Of a DNA stretch of 64,000 nt, positions 35,800 through 48,755 are shown one piece after another. The position numbers and the translations under genes were made by a program. The stretch's first letter is position 1. Every line of letters begins with the position of its first letter. Under the pieces are notes generated by a model. It made no database searches. It saw only the letters and a program-made list of their open reading frames with translations, and had not been told where the DNA came from. Source of the stretch: an uncultured Prevotella sp. (GTDB taxonomy: Bacteria; Bacteroidota; Bacteroidia; Bacteroidales; Bacteroidaceae); assembly GCA_947169685.1 (NCBI GenBank), contig CAMVQS010000003.1:20023-84022 (forward strand), given 5' to 3'.

Positions 35800-38700
35800 T
35801 TAAAGATTTACATTCAGGCCAAGGATGAACGAGATTGGGCGCGGATACATATTGCTGTCGAAACCGCTGGCCACCTCAGGATCAAGACCATCATACTTGG
35901 TAAGAGTAAACACGTTGGATACTGTTCCGTAGATTCGTCCGTTCAAACCGTGCCAGTTGTTCTTGGCAAACAGGCGGTTGAAGCTGTAACCGAGTGTGAT
36001 GTTGTCACACTTCAGGAACGAAGCGTTGTGAACATAGTAGTCAGAGAGCTGCGAGGTAATCTGATAGGTCTGCCAATTGCACAGAACAGCCTCGTGAGTA
36101 TAGTTATTCATATAGAGCAGTGAACTCTTCCAAACCTCGGTCGGATTGACGTTGGCCATACCCTGCTCGTTGTTGTTATAGACGTAGTTGCCAATGCTTG
36201 CGCGCAGAGAGAAACCGAGGTCCCAGTTCTTGTACTCCAAACGAGAAGACAGACCCATGAGGATAGGAGCTGCCGGGCTCTTGTAGAAGTACTTGTCAGC
36301 CTGTGTGATGACACCATCACCATTGCGGTCAACCACAGCATTCTCGATGGGCTTGCCATTAGCATCGTATGCCTGCTGGAACACGTAGAATGAGTTGATG
36401 GGGTAACCTACCTGTTGATACTGCAGGTAACGGTCGGTACCAATCTTAATACCTGTATTAGGAACAGGAGAACCGTCGCTTGAAACACCGTTCAGATCGG
36501 TAATCTCATTGTGGTTATAAGTGAAGTTATAGTCGATGGTCCAGTACCAGTTGTTAGCCTGTATAGCTTTCCAACTGATGGTTGCCTCAACACCCGTGTT
36601 CATCAAAGAACCGATGTTCTGCCAGCTCTGGTTACGATAAGCAGAGAGAGCCTTTGTCGGAGCATAGTTCAACAGGTCGGTAGTCAGACGATAGTACCAG
36701 TCAACAGTACCCGTCAGGCGTTGATTGTTGATACCCCAGTCAAGACCTATATTATAAGTATTGGTGGTCTCCCACTTCAGGTTCGGGGTGTAGTTATCTG
36801 GACGATAGAGCGTACCGTCACCAACGAGTGGATAGTAGCTGTCTGTACCTGTATTCTTAGAATAGGTAGCAATCCAAGAATAATCAGGCACAGCACCTGC
36901 CTGCTGACCCGTCATACCAAAGCTGAGACGGAATTTGAGGTCAGAGAGCCACTTGAGGTCACGCAGGTTGTTTTCATCGTTCACTTTCCACGCAAAAGCG
37001 AAAGAGGGGAACAATGCCCAGTGATCCTTGAAGCGTGAAGAACCGTCATCACGAACAGTAGCTGTCAGGAAGTAGCGGTCCATAAGTGACCAGTTTGCAC
37101 GTCCGAAGAAAGAAACCAGATAGCTGTCGGTCTGATAATGATACGGAGTGTGAGGACGCTCCTTACCAGCGTTCAACGGGTTGGTTGATGGATAGTAGCT
37201 GACATAGTCGTTCTTGACGTCGCGCCAGAAGTGCTGCCACTCGTAACCACCCATGATGTCAAAATGATTCTTTGCATCATCATTGAAATCATGATAATAC
37301 TGGGCATAAGCAGAGAGCTGCAGGTTACGCTTCAGAATCTTTTCATCGCCAGTGCTTCCATAATAGATGGAGCCTGTGTACCAAGGTTGGTTGTTGGTGT
37401 ACTGGATACCTTCAGAAATGTCTGCACCAAGGGTTACGTGCAAACGCAAATCCTCGAAACCATGAATTTTGTAATCAATGTCAGCACTTCCAACGAAAGA
37501 CTTACTATTGGCATATTCATTGCGGCCATACAGCAGAGCCAGTGGGTTCGGCATGTTGGCTACACCATTGTAGGTGAAAGGCCATGCAGAGTCACCATCG
37601 TAGTCAGCAGCAACAGGCCACTGGAAGTAACCGCCGAAATTATTCAGCGTCTGTTCTCTAACGTCACCGCGCACCAATGTTCCTTTTTCGTCGTACTGCG
37701 GTCCAAAAAGTTCTTTATGGTATTCTGAAGTGTAGCCGTAGGGATCCTGCGTCGGATCGAAATAGACTGCTGCACTGACAGCACCGCCATCAGCATACTT
37801 TGTCTTGGCGTACATACCTTTGGCATTCAAGTTCAGTGTCAGGTGGTCATTAAAGAATGATGGATTCAGGTTCAAAGCAGCTGTTACACGCTTAAAGTCT
37901 GAAGTCTTCAGAATACCCTGCTGATCTGTGAAACCTACCGACAGGCGATAAGGCAGATTCTTGAACGCACCAGAGAAGGTCAGGTTGTGGTCATGACTGA
38001 TGGCCACACGATAAATCTCATCCTGCCAATCTGTGTTAGCCGTACCAAGAGCACTGACAGGAATACTTCCCTCACCATACATGTTCTTGATAAAGCTACG
38101 ATACTCATCACCACTCATCACGTCGAGGGTCTTCTTCTTCATGCTAACAGTAACCGAACCGCTGTAAGAAACAGAAGGTGCTAATCCTCTGCGACCTTTC
38201 TTGGTCGTAATGATGATGACACCGTTTGAACCACGGCTACCGTAGATGGCCGTTGCTGAAGCATCTTTCAGCACGTTGAATGATTCAATGTCTTGAGGGT
38301 TAACCATAGAGAGGATGTTGGACAAACCCTTTACACCTTCATTGTCCATGGCCAGACCATCAATGACAATCAGCGGGTCGTTGGAGGCGTTCAATGAAGA
38401 ACCGCCACGCACACGAATCTGCGCACCACCACCAGGGGTACCATCGTTAGAAATAATACTAACACCTGCAACCTTACCAGCAATCATGTCTTGCGGGTTA
38501 ACCACCAGACCTTTGTTTTTGGTGTCGGGCTTTAAGGCAGCCACCGAACCCGTCAGGTCACTCTTTTTGACCTGACCGTAACCGATGACGACAACCTCGT
38601 TCAAGGTGTTGGCTTCGTCCTGCAGTGTAACTGTCACTTGCGGAGCGGCAGCAACAGTAGCAGTCTCGTAGCCGATGTAAGAAACCTGGATGCTGGCACC

Positions 38701-38919
38701 CTGCTGTGCTTGCAAGGTGAAGTTACCGTCGATATCGGTGATGACGGCTGTCTGTGTTCCAACGACACGGACGGTTGCACCGATAATCGGTTCGTTTTGA
38801 GCATCCTGAACATAACCTTTGACAGTAATCTGCTGTGCAAAGGCTCCTACCGATAGAAATAGTCCTAACAAAAGGACAAGCATTCTAAGCGGAATACGAA
38901 TGTTTACCTGCTTCATCAT
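35800..38919 (-). CDS. susC: SusC/RagA family TonB-linked outer membrane protein
   Basis: Carboxypeptidase-regulatory-like N-domain, 'VVIGYGQVKKSDLTGSV', TonB plug 'DASATAIYGSRGSNGVIIITTKKG'. Confidence 0.96.
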   Translation of the reverse strand: MMKQVNIRIPLRMLVLLLGLFLSVGAFAQQITVKGYVQDAQNEPIIGATVRVVGTQTAVITDIDGNFTLQAQQGASIQVSYIGYETATVAAAPQVTVTLQDEANTLNEVVVIGYGQVKKSDLTGSVAALKPDTKNKGLVVNPQDMIAGKVAGVSIISNDGTPGGGAQIRVRGGSSLNASNDPLIVIDGLAMDNEGVKGLSNILSMVNPQDIESFNVLKDASATAIYGSRGSNGVIIITTKKGRRGLAPSVSYSGSVTVSMKKKTLDVMSGDEYRSFIKNMYGEGSIPVSALGTANTDWQDEIYRVAISHDHNLTFSGAFKNLPYRLSVGFTDQQGILKTSDFKRVTAALNLNPSFFNDHLTLNLNAKGMYAKTKYADGGAVSAAVYFDPTQDPYGYTSEYHKELFGPQYDEKGTLVRGDVREQTLNNFGGYFQWPVAADYDGDSAWPFTYNGVANMPNPLALLYGRNEYANSKSFVGSADIDYKIHGFEDLRLHVTLGADISEGIQYTNNQPWYTGSIYYGSTGDEKILKRNLQLSAYAQYYHDFNDDAKNHFDIMGGYEWQHFWRDVKNDYVSYYPSTNPLNAGKERPHTPYHYQTDSYLVSFFGRANWSLMDRYFLTATVRDDGSSRFKDHWALFPSFAFAWKVNDENNLRDLKWLSDLKFRLSFGMTGQQAGAVPDYSWIATYSKNTGTDSYYPLVGDGTLYRPDNYTPNLKWETTNTYNIGLDWGINNQRLTGTVDWYYRLTTDLLNYAPTKALSAYRNQSWQNIGSLMNTGVEATISWKAIQANNWYWTIDYNFTYNHNEITDLNGVSSDGSPVPNTGIKIGTDRYLQYQQVGYPINSFYVFQQAYDANGKPIENAVVDRNGDGVITQADKYFYKSPAAPILMGLSSRLEYKNWDLGFSLRASIGNYVYNNNEQGMANVNPTEVWKSSLLYMNNYTHEAVLCNWQTYQITSQLSDYYVHNASFLKCDNITLGYSFNRLFAKNNWHGLNGRIYGTVSNVFTLTKYDGLDPEVASGFDSNMYPRPISFILGLNVNL

Positions 38920-39046
38920 TTGTTTTTTAAGTTAGTGATATTATGAAAATTTGTAGTTATAACTTGATTGACTTAAATCAAGTGCAAAGATAGGCTTGTT
39001 TTGCTTTCGTTGTACTTTTTTAAGGGATAAAAGAATGTTTTAGGGT

Positions 39047-39062
39047 GTGCAAACGATTGCAC
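39047..39062. promoter_or_regulatory. LacI-family operator GTGCAAACGATTGCAC
   Basis: Near-palindrome in the susC/lacI divergent intergenic region; matches the perfect site at 42073. Confidence 0.75.
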
Positions 39063-39153
39063 ATACAAAACCTTTAATATTAATAAGGTATGTGTAAGAC
39101 ATTCGAGGTAAATACATATCTTTGCAACAAGAAACTAAAGACCTGTCACTCAC

Positions 39154-40179
39154 ATGGAAGAAAAAGCACCGCTGACAATGAAGGATATTGCGAAGGAGTT
39201 TGGCATCTCCGTCGCCACCGTTTCGCGTGCTTTAAAGGACTCGCCTCGCATCAGCCTGGAGCGACGGCAGGCTATTCAGCAGTATGCCCGTGAGCATAAC
39301 TTTACGCCGAATATGATAGCAGAATCGCTACGTAATTCACGTGTAAAGCCACAGAAACTGATAGGCGTCATTATTCCTGAATTTGTTCATTATTACTTCG
39401 CGTCTATTCTTACTGGCATTGAGGAAGAGGCTACGTCGCAGGGCTACCGTCTGTTAGTGGCTACCAGCCATGAGAATTATGAGCGTGAAGTGCGCATTTG
39501 TCAAGCTTTTTACGAGAACAAGGTTTGTGGCGTTATTGTTTCCCAAGCCAAGGATACGCAGAAATACGACCATTTCCAGCGACTGATAGACGCAGGAGTT
39601 CCTTTGGTTTTTTATGATCGTATTTGCACAGGAGTGAATGCCAGTCGCGTTGTAGTCGATGACTATATGGGGGCCTTTAATGCTACGACACATCTCATTG
39701 AAACAGGTTGTAGGCGGATTGCGTTCTATGGTTCAAGCATGACGTTGGAGATTTCAAAAAACCGTTATAATGGCTATCGTGATGCCCTGCTGAAACACGG
39801 ATTACAACCTGACGACTCTTTAATGCGTGTCTGTGACAATCGTGCTGATGCTGAGGCCATTACGCCGGAGTTATTGCAGAGCGAGAATCGGCCTGATGGG
39901 TTCTTTGCCATCAATGACGATACGGCAATAGGTATTCTTTATACAGCTAAACACATGGGGCTTAAGGTGCCTGATGATGTTTCTGTGTGTGGCTTTACCA
40001 ACGGCTATCGTGCCATTGCCTGTGACCCCATGCTGACGACTGTCGAGCAGCGTGGCAAGCGAGTGGGCGAGGAGGCCGCAAATATTCTTATTGGCTATGT
40101 GGAGGGACGCATCCCGCTTGAAAAGATGGAGCGCCGCATAGTCCGTACGCGTTTGGTGATTAGAGGAACAACAAGATAG
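39154..40179 (+). CDS. LacI family transcriptional regulator (maltodextrin/starch locus)
   Basis: 'TMKDIAKEFGISVATVSRALKDSPRIS' HTH, periplasmic-binding-like sensor domain. Confidence 0.95.
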   Translation: MEEKAPLTMKDIAKEFGISVATVSRALKDSPRISLERRQAIQQYAREHNFTPNMIAESLRNSRVKPQKLIGVIIPEFVHYYFASILTGIEEEATSQGYRLLVATSHENYEREVRICQAFYENKVCGVIVSQAKDTQKYDHFQRLIDAGVPLVFYDRICTGVNASRVVVDDYMGAFNATTHLIETGCRRIAFYGSSMTLEISKNRYNGYRDALLKHGLQPDDSLMRVCDNRADAEAITPELLQSENRPDGFFAINDDTAIGILYTAKHMGLKVPDDVSVCGFTNGYRAIACDPMLTTVEQRGKRVGEEAANILIGYVEGRIPLEKMERRIVRTRLVIRGTTR

Positions 40180-40182
40180 ACT

Positions 40183-41514
40183 ATGAAACAGAAACCTGAT
40201 TTAAGCTTTTGGAAACTCTGGAACCTGAGTTTCGGCTTTTTCGGCGTACAGATTGCCTACGCCTTACAGAGTGCAAATATTTCGAGAATCTTTCAAACGT
40301 TGGGTGCTGATCCCCACGATTTAAGCTTCTTTTGGATACTCCCGCCGCTCATGGGTATCCTTGTACAACCAATTGTAGGAACGCTGTCTGACAAGACATG
40401 GACACGCTTTGGGCGTCGTATTCCTTATCTTTTTGTTGGTGCTGCAGTGGCAGTGGCTGTCATGTGTCTGCTACCCAATGCCGGGTCGTTCGGGATGACA
40501 GTGGGGGCTGCGATGATTTTCGGTCTTTGTGCGCTGATGTTTCTGGACACCAGCATCAATATGGCCATGCAGCCGTTTAAGATGCTGGTGGGTGACATGG
40601 TCAACGAGAAGCAGAAGGCAAAAGCATATAGTATCCAGTCGTTCCTGTGTAATGCAGGCAGTGTGGCAGGCTATCTGTTCCCCATCTTCTTCACGGCCTT
40701 AGGCATTGCTAACGAGGCGCCCAAGGGAATTGTTCCAGACTCAGTCATCTGGTCGTTCTATATCGGCGCCGCCATTCTTATCCTGTGCGTCCTCTATACG
40801 ACCATCAAGGTGAAGGAGTGGAATCCCCAGGAATACGCCGAGTACAACGGAGTTGCCCAGGAATCGGAAGAAGCCGACTCCTCAACAAAGTTGGAGGGCT
40901 CTGGTAACTGGTTCGTGCTGCTTAAGAATGCGCCTTCTACGTTCTGGAAGGTAGGATTAGTGCAGTTCTTCAGTTGGGCGGCCTTCTTGTACATGTGGAC
41001 TTATACCAATGGTACTATCGCAGAAACCGTATGGGGAACAACCGATTCTGCATCAAGTGAGTTCCAAGCAGCAGGCAACTGGGTAGGCGTTCTGTTTGCT
41101 GTTCAGGCTATCGGTAGTGTGCTGTGGGCGATGGTGCTGCCACAGTTCAAGAATACCAAAATGGCTTATTCTTTGAGCTTGGTACTTGGCGGTATAGGTT
41201 TTGCTATGGTACCTTTCATCGCTAACCAGTATGTGCTGTTTGTTCCGTTCGTGCTGATTGGTTGTGCATGGGCGGCTATGCTGGCTATGCCATTTACTTT
41301 TGTTACCAATGCTCTTCAGGGTTATGGTCACATGGGAGCATACTTGGGCTTGTTCAACGGAACAATCTGTGTTCCCCAGATTGTAGCAGCGCTTGTTGGT
41401 GGCGTGGTTCTTCACGCTGTTGGCAGTCATCAGTATTCCATGATGATAGTAGCAGGTGTCCTGCTGTTATTCGGTTCCGTATGTGTCTTCTTCATTCATG
41501 AAGGCAAAAAGTGA
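40183..41514 (+). CDS. MFS sugar (maltose-type) transporter
   Basis: 'FWKLWNLSFGFFGVQIAYALQSANISRIFQTLGAD', 'PIVGTLSDKTWTRFGRRIPYL'. Confidence 0.9.
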   Translation: MKQKPDLSFWKLWNLSFGFFGVQIAYALQSANISRIFQTLGADPHDLSFFWILPPLMGILVQPIVGTLSDKTWTRFGRRIPYLFVGAAVAVAVMCLLPNAGSFGMTVGAAMIFGLCALMFLDTSINMAMQPFKMLVGDMVNEKQKAKAYSIQSFLCNAGSVAGYLFPIFFTALGIANEAPKGIVPDSVIWSFYIGAAILILCVLYTTIKVKEWNPQEYAEYNGVAQESEEADSSTKLEGSGNWFVLLKNAPSTFWKVGLVQFFSWAAFLYMWTYTNGTIAETVWGTTDSASSEFQAAGNWVGVLFAVQAIGSVLWAMVLPQFKNTKMAYSLSLVLGGIGFAMVPFIANQYVLFVPFVLIGCAWAAMLAMPFTFVTNALQGYGHMGAYLGLFNGTICVPQIVAALVGGVVLHAVGSHQYSMMIVAGVLLLFGSVCVFFIHEGKK

Positions 41515-42071
41515 TAAGAACCTTTGTTATATATATAATAATGTTGGCGTGCGCAAATATTGCGCACGCTCAACAACGTTATGGCGATGGCTTAGATGAT
41601 GTGTTGGCGCATGTGCCTATGGCCGGCACCCTTGTCCTAAAGGCATGTGGTGCTCATAGCAAGCATGACTGGCCGCAGTTGCTGTTAGGGGCTGGAGCCT
41701 CATACATATTGACAGCTGGTGTGGTACAGGGACTGAAATTAACTGTTCATGAATGTCGTCCAGATGGAAGTAATGCCAACTCCTTTCCTTCTGGACATAC
41801 GTCAATGGCATTCTCTGGAGCAACCGTGTTGCACCATGAATACGGTGAGTTGTCGCCTTGGATTTCGGTGGCAGGTTATGGCGTGGCAACATTTGTTGCT
41901 GTTGATCGTGTGGCTAAGAAACGTCATCATTGGTATGACGTAGCAGCTGGTGCAGCTATAGGCTTAGTAACTACTGAGGTTAGCTACTGGCTAAGTGAAC
42001 GTCTATTTGACAGTAAGGGGGTGACAGTGGCTTTCACAGGTAATACAGTTGACATGACAATTCCCCTATAA
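41511..42071 (+). CDS. PAP2-family phosphatase
   Basis: 'KLTVHECRPDGSNANSFPSGHTSMAFSGATVL...VAKKRHHWYDVAAGAAIG'. Confidence 0.88.
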   Translation: MIRTFVIYIIMLACANIAHAQQRYGDGLDDVLAHVPMAGTLVLKACGAHSKHDWPQLLLGAGASYILTAGVVQGLKLTVHECRPDGSNANSFPSGHTSMAFSGATVLHHEYGELSPWISVAGYGVATFVAVDRVAKKRHHWYDVAAGAAIGLVTTEVSYWLSERLFDSKGVTVAFTGNTVDMTIPL

Positions 42072-42072
42072 G

Positions 42073-42088
42073 GTGCAAACGTTTGCAC
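42073..42088. promoter_or_regulatory. LacI-family operator GTGCAAACGTTTGCAC (perfect 16-bp palindrome)
   Basis: Exact self-complement upstream of the glucanotransferase gene. Confidence 0.8.
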
Positions 42089-42175
42089 GCTTTCTTCTCT
42101 AATAATTGGCCCTAAAGAGGCTAACGCACTGATTTATTTTGTAATTTTGACGGCAGAACTAAAACTTATTTGTCT

Positions 42176-44605
42176 ATGAAATTACAATTTAACCTTTTGT
42201 ACCAAACAACTTTCGGTGAAGTATTGATGCTGAACATCCTTTCAAGTGATGAGGGAAAAAAGCCTGCTCAGCACAAGATGATTACGCTCGATGGTCTGCA
42301 CTGGACAGTTGACATCAACATGACAGCTAAGACTGAAACCTTTATTGATTACTATTATAGTGTACGACGTGATGATGTTGATACGCGTCACGAATGGCTT
42401 ATGGTGCCTCATCGTTTAGAGTTTGCCGCCATCAAAGGAGCTCACTACACTGTTTATGATCATTGGAATGACATTCCTGAAGATTCCTACATGTACAGCT
42501 CGGCTTTTACCGAGTGCGTCTATGCCCGTAAGCGTACTCTCAGTACTAAATCAGAGTTTACACGTACAGTTCGCTTGAAGGTGCGTGCTCCGCAACTTCG
42601 TTTAGGTGAACAGTTGGCACTGGTGGGTGCCGACCCAGCTTTAGGAGCTTGGGAAATCGATAAGGCATTACCCATGACTGAACATGAATATCATGAGTGG
42701 GTTATCTCTATTGATGCGGATAAGTTGCAGAGTTCGCAGATGGAGTTTAAGTTTTTGATAAAGGCTGAGAAAGACGATGTCCCCAGTATGTGGGAGAACT
42801 GTGCGAACCGTACTGTTGACCTTCCAGAGATGCAGGCTAACGAAGTGGTAGTCTATGAGTTGTCGCAGGCCTATTTCTCCATCCACGACTGGAAGGGAGC
42901 TGGAACGGTTATTCCTATATTCTCATTGCGCTCTGAAGGCAGTTTCGGCGTGGGCGACTTTGGCGATCTGAAACGTATGATTGACTGGGCTGATAAGACA
43001 GGCCAACGTATCATACAGGTGCTTCCTATCAACGACACCAATATGACACATACGTGGCAGGACAGCTATCCTTACAATTCTATCAGCATTTATGCCCTGC
43101 ATCCGCAATATACAGACTTCCGTCAGTTACCGGAATTGAAGGATGTTGAAGCCAGAAAGAAATATGAGGCATTGCGCCAGGAGCTTAATGCCCTGTCGCA
43201 GATAGACTACGAGCGTATGTTTGAGGCTAAGCTTTCATACTTGCATGAGCTCTTTGCACAGGAGTGGAAGACCGTAAGCCGTCGCGCCAGCTACAAGCAG
43301 TTCTTCGAATCTAACAAGCAATGGCTGGAACCCTATGCTGCTTTCTGTTACTATCGCGACATCTACGGAACAGCAACCTTCTCGGAATGGCCGTCCAAAT
43401 TACCAAAACCAGAGAAGGCTGTTATTGACTTCTGGTATTTTGTGCAGTATAACCTCGACCAGCAAATGCGTAGTGCCCATGAGTATGCGCGAGCTCATCG
43501 TGTTGTTCTGAAGGGCGATATCCCCATCGGTATCTCACGCGACGGTGTTGAGGCATGGGTTGAACCCAAATACTTCAATCTTAATGGACAGGCAGGTGCT
43601 CCGCCTGACCCATTCTCTGCCGACGGACAGAACTGGGGCTTCCCCACCTACAACTGGGATGCCATGTTGGCCGACGGTTGTCAGTGGTGGGTGCGTCGCT
43701 TCCGTAAGATGGCAGAATATTTCGATGCCTACCGTATTGACCATGTGCTGGGATTCTTCCGCATTTGGGAGATTCCTATGCCTCATAAATCTGGACTTAT
43801 GGGACAGTTTAGTCCTGCACTTGGTTTGAGCCGTGAGGAAATTGAGGCTTATGGCGTATATAATCACATGGAACTCTTCCTTGTTGATCACAAGCGCAGT
43901 GACCGCTGGCATCCTCGTATCGCCGTGCAATTTAATGAGGACTATACTAAGCTTGACGAGGGCACGAAATCTAATTTCAATCGTCTCTACAACGACTATT
44001 TCTATCGTCGTAACAACCAGTTCTGGTACACGGAGGCCATGAAAAAACTGCCACGTTTGACTCAGGCCACCCGTATGCTCGTCTGTGCCGAGGATCTTGG
44101 CATGGTACCCGACTGTGTACCTTGGGTTATGAATGAGCTGCGTATCCTGTCGCTCGAGATTCAGTCAATGCCGAAAGATCCGAAAGTACGCTTCGGTAAG
44201 CTTTCACATAATCCCTATCGTAGTGTAGATACCATCAGTACTCATGACATGGCGACACTCCGTCAGTGGTGGGATGAGGACGAAGAGCGTACACAGAATT
44301 ACTACAACACATCGCTTCGTCGTAGTGGGGCAGCCCCCCACCCACTGCCCGGCTGGTTGGCAAAGGATATTGTGAGCCGCCATCTGACTTCACCCTCTAT
44401 GCTCTGCCTGCTTTCGCTGCAAGACTGGCTGTCCATTGACGAAAAACTGCGTCTGCCTGACCAGAATGCTGAACGTATCAATATCCCGGCTAATCCGCGT
44501 CATTACTGGCGTTACCGCATGCACTTGACCATTGAGCAACTTCTCGAGGCCGAGGAGTTCAACGATACAGTCAAGACATTAATCACCCAAAGTGGAAGAA
44601 AATAA
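42176..44605 (+). CDS. malQ: 4-alpha-glucanotransferase (GH77) with N-terminal CBM20-like domains
   Basis: 'VIPIFSLRSEGSFGVGDFGDLKRMIDWA', 'AYRIDHVLGFFRIWEIP', 'VCAEDLGMVPDCV'. Confidence 0.92.
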   Translation: MKLQFNLLYQTTFGEVLMLNILSSDEGKKPAQHKMITLDGLHWTVDINMTAKTETFIDYYYSVRRDDVDTRHEWLMVPHRLEFAAIKGAHYTVYDHWNDIPEDSYMYSSAFTECVYARKRTLSTKSEFTRTVRLKVRAPQLRLGEQLALVGADPALGAWEIDKALPMTEHEYHEWVISIDADKLQSSQMEFKFLIKAEKDDVPSMWENCANRTVDLPEMQANEVVVYELSQAYFSIHDWKGAGTVIPIFSLRSEGSFGVGDFGDLKRMIDWADKTGQRIIQVLPINDTNMTHTWQDSYPYNSISIYALHPQYTDFRQLPELKDVEARKKYEALRQELNALSQIDYERMFEAKLSYLHELFAQEWKTVSRRASYKQFFESNKQWLEPYAAFCYYRDIYGTATFSEWPSKLPKPEKAVIDFWYFVQYNLDQQMRSAHEYARAHRVVLKGDIPIGISRDGVEAWVEPKYFNLNGQAGAPPDPFSADGQNWGFPTYNWDAMLADGCQWWVRRFRKMAEYFDAYRIDHVLGFFRIWEIPMPHKSGLMGQFSPALGLSREEIEAYGVYNHMELFLVDHKRSDRWHPRIAVQFNEDYTKLDEGTKSNFNRLYNDYFYRRNNQFWYTEAMKKLPRLTQATRMLVCAEDLGMVPDCVPWVMNELRILSLEIQSMPKDPKVRFGKLSHNPYRSVDTISTHDMATLRQWWDEDEERTQNYYNTSLRRSGAAPHPLPGWLAKDIVSRHLTSPSMLCLLSLQDWLSIDEKLRLPDQNAERINIPANPRHYWRYRMHLTIEQLLEAEEFNDTVKTLITQSGRK

Positions 44606-44608
44606 TAA

Positions 44609-46828
<2,220 letters not shown>

Positions 46829-46829
46829 A

Positions 46830-48170
46830 TTAGATGATAGGCAGTGAAATGCCGTTAATCTTTTGATAGACATCCAGTGCATAGACGTCAGTCATGCCAC
46901 TGATGTAGTCGATGACGGCCATGAGGCGTGTTTCAAGACTATCTGCGTGGATGTCATATTGACTACTGACACGGCCTATGAGTTGTTGGGAGTAATAACG
47001 GTCTGGAGCCATAACAGCATCGACCATCTGCTCCATCAGTGTTTCCATGATTTTATAACCTGACAGTTCGACGTCGAGTACAGGTTTGCTCTTATAAATG
47101 CGCTGCACAGAAAGTGCGGCGCATTGTTTGTATGCCTCACAGGGCTGTGGGCTGATATGGTCAATGAGACTGCCGCTGAAGGTACCGGAAAGGATGGCCT
47201 CCTCATTTTCCACAAACACCTTTGCACATTCACTTTCCAACAGTCCGATGACACAAGCCCTCATATAAACCACCTTCTCATTGGGGTCTGTTACCTGCTC
47301 TTCCAATATGCGTTGAAGAATATGCTTCTTTCCCGTTTCGTCAAAGAATCCCAGCATCAGTCGCTCTGTTTCCTCAAACGACAGTATCTTCAGTTTATGC
47401 GCATCCTCAATATCCATAATCTCATAACAAATATCGTCAGCCGCTTCAACGAGATATACCAATGGGTGACGCGCATAACGCAAGGGTTCGCCAGGAGCCG
47501 ACAAACAAATGATTCCCATTTCGTGAGCCATGCGTTGGTATGCCTCCTGCTCGCTATGGAAAAAACCGAATTTCCCCTTTTCCCCTGCAGCTGACGAGGC
47601 GAAGGGGTACTTTACGATGCTGCCCAGCGTGGAATAGGTCATGACGAAACCACCTGGACGTCGTCCACAAAACTGGTGAGTCAACAGGCGGAAGGCGTTG
47701 GCGTTACCTTCAAAGTGAGTGATATCGTCCCAAAAAATGGGCGTAACCTGTGCTTTCAGTTCGTGTCCAGGCCCTTCAGTGAAGAACGTCTGAATGGCTT
47801 TCTCGCCACTATGGCCAAACGGCGGATTACCCAAATCGTGAGCAAGACAAGCCGTAGAAACGATTTGTCCGATTTGTTCGAATAGTGTACCTTCTAGCTC
47901 CGGATGTTTATTGGCAATGAGCTGCGCTGCCACATCGTTACCTAATGACATACCAACACTGGCCACCTCAAGCGAGTGAGTCAGGCGGTTGTGCACGAAG
48001 ATACTGCCAGGCAAAGGGAATACCTGTGTTTTGTTCTGCAAACGGCGAAAAGGCGCAGAAAAAATAAGACGGTCGTAGTCGCGTTTGAACTCTGTTCGGT
48101 CATCATGACGTTTGGCATGACGATACTCTTGTCCCAGACGTTTATTTGATATTAATTGTTCCCAGTTCAT
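46830..48170 (-). CDS. dgt: Deoxyguanosinetriphosphate triphosphohydrolase (HD domain)
   Basis: 'FKRDYDRLIFSAPFRRLQNKTQVFPLPGSIFVHNRLTHSLEV', 'CLAHDLGNPPFGHSGE'. Confidence 0.93.
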   Translation of the reverse strand: MNWEQLISNKRLGQEYRHAKRHDDRTEFKRDYDRLIFSAPFRRLQNKTQVFPLPGSIFVHNRLTHSLEVASVGMSLGNDVAAQLIANKHPELEGTLFEQIGQIVSTACLAHDLGNPPFGHSGEKAIQTFFTEGPGHELKAQVTPIFWDDITHFEGNANAFRLLTHQFCGRRPGGFVMTYSTLGSIVKYPFASSAAGEKGKFGFFHSEQEAYQRMAHEMGIICLSAPGEPLRYARHPLVYLVEAADDICYEIMDIEDAHKLKILSFEETERLMLGFFDETGKKHILQRILEEQVTDPNEKVVYMRACVIGLLESECAKVFVENEEAILSGTFSGSLIDHISPQPCEAYKQCAALSVQRIYKSKPVLDVELSGYKIMETLMEQMVDAVMAPDRYYSQQLIGRVSSQYDIHADSLETRLMAVIDYISGMTDVYALDVYQKINGISLPII

Positions 48171-48312
48171 CATGTATATGGACGATTTACTATTTACTAT
48201 TTGATGCAAAAGTACTATTTTTTATAGAATTAACCATATTTTCCAGGAAAAATGTGGATAATTCGAGAGAAATCATTAATTTTGCACCTTATAAATAGTA
48301 AAGTCCAAAACG

Positions 48313-48750
48313 ATGACAGAAATAAAAGTAGTTAATCGTGGGCATCAGCCATTGCCGCAATATGCCACTTCACAGAGTGCTGGCATGGATCTTCGTGCCA
48401 ATTTGAATGAACCAGTTGTACTGCGCCCGATGGAGCGTAGGCTTATTCCTACAGGCTTGTATATCGCCTTACCCGAGGGGTATGAAGCGCAGGTTCGTCC
48501 TCGTAGCGGACTGGCCCTGAAACATGGTTTGACAGTGCTGAATGCTCCAGGTACCATTGATGCCGACTATCGTGGTGAGGTAGGCGTAGTACTTATCAAT
48601 CTCTCTCAGGAAGACTTTGTTATCAATGACGGCGAACGTATTGCCCAAATGGTCATTGCACGTCATGAGCAGGCGAAGTTCACGATTGTGGAGGAGCTCG
48701 ATGAAACAGAACGCGGTACTGGAGGTTATGGACATACAGGTGTGAAATAA
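48313..48750 (+). CDS. dut: dUTP diphosphatase
   Basis: '[10 protein letters not shown]', '[26 protein letters not shown]', '[10 protein letters not shown]'. Confidence 0.95.
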   Translation: MTEIKVVNRGHQPLPQYATSQSAGMDLRANLNEPVVLRPMERRLIPTGLYIALPEGYEAQVRPRSGLALKHGLTVLNAPGTIDADYRGEVGVVLINLSQEDFVINDGERIAQMVIARHEQAKFTIVEELDETERGTGGYGHTGVK

Positions 48751-48755
48751 ACAAA

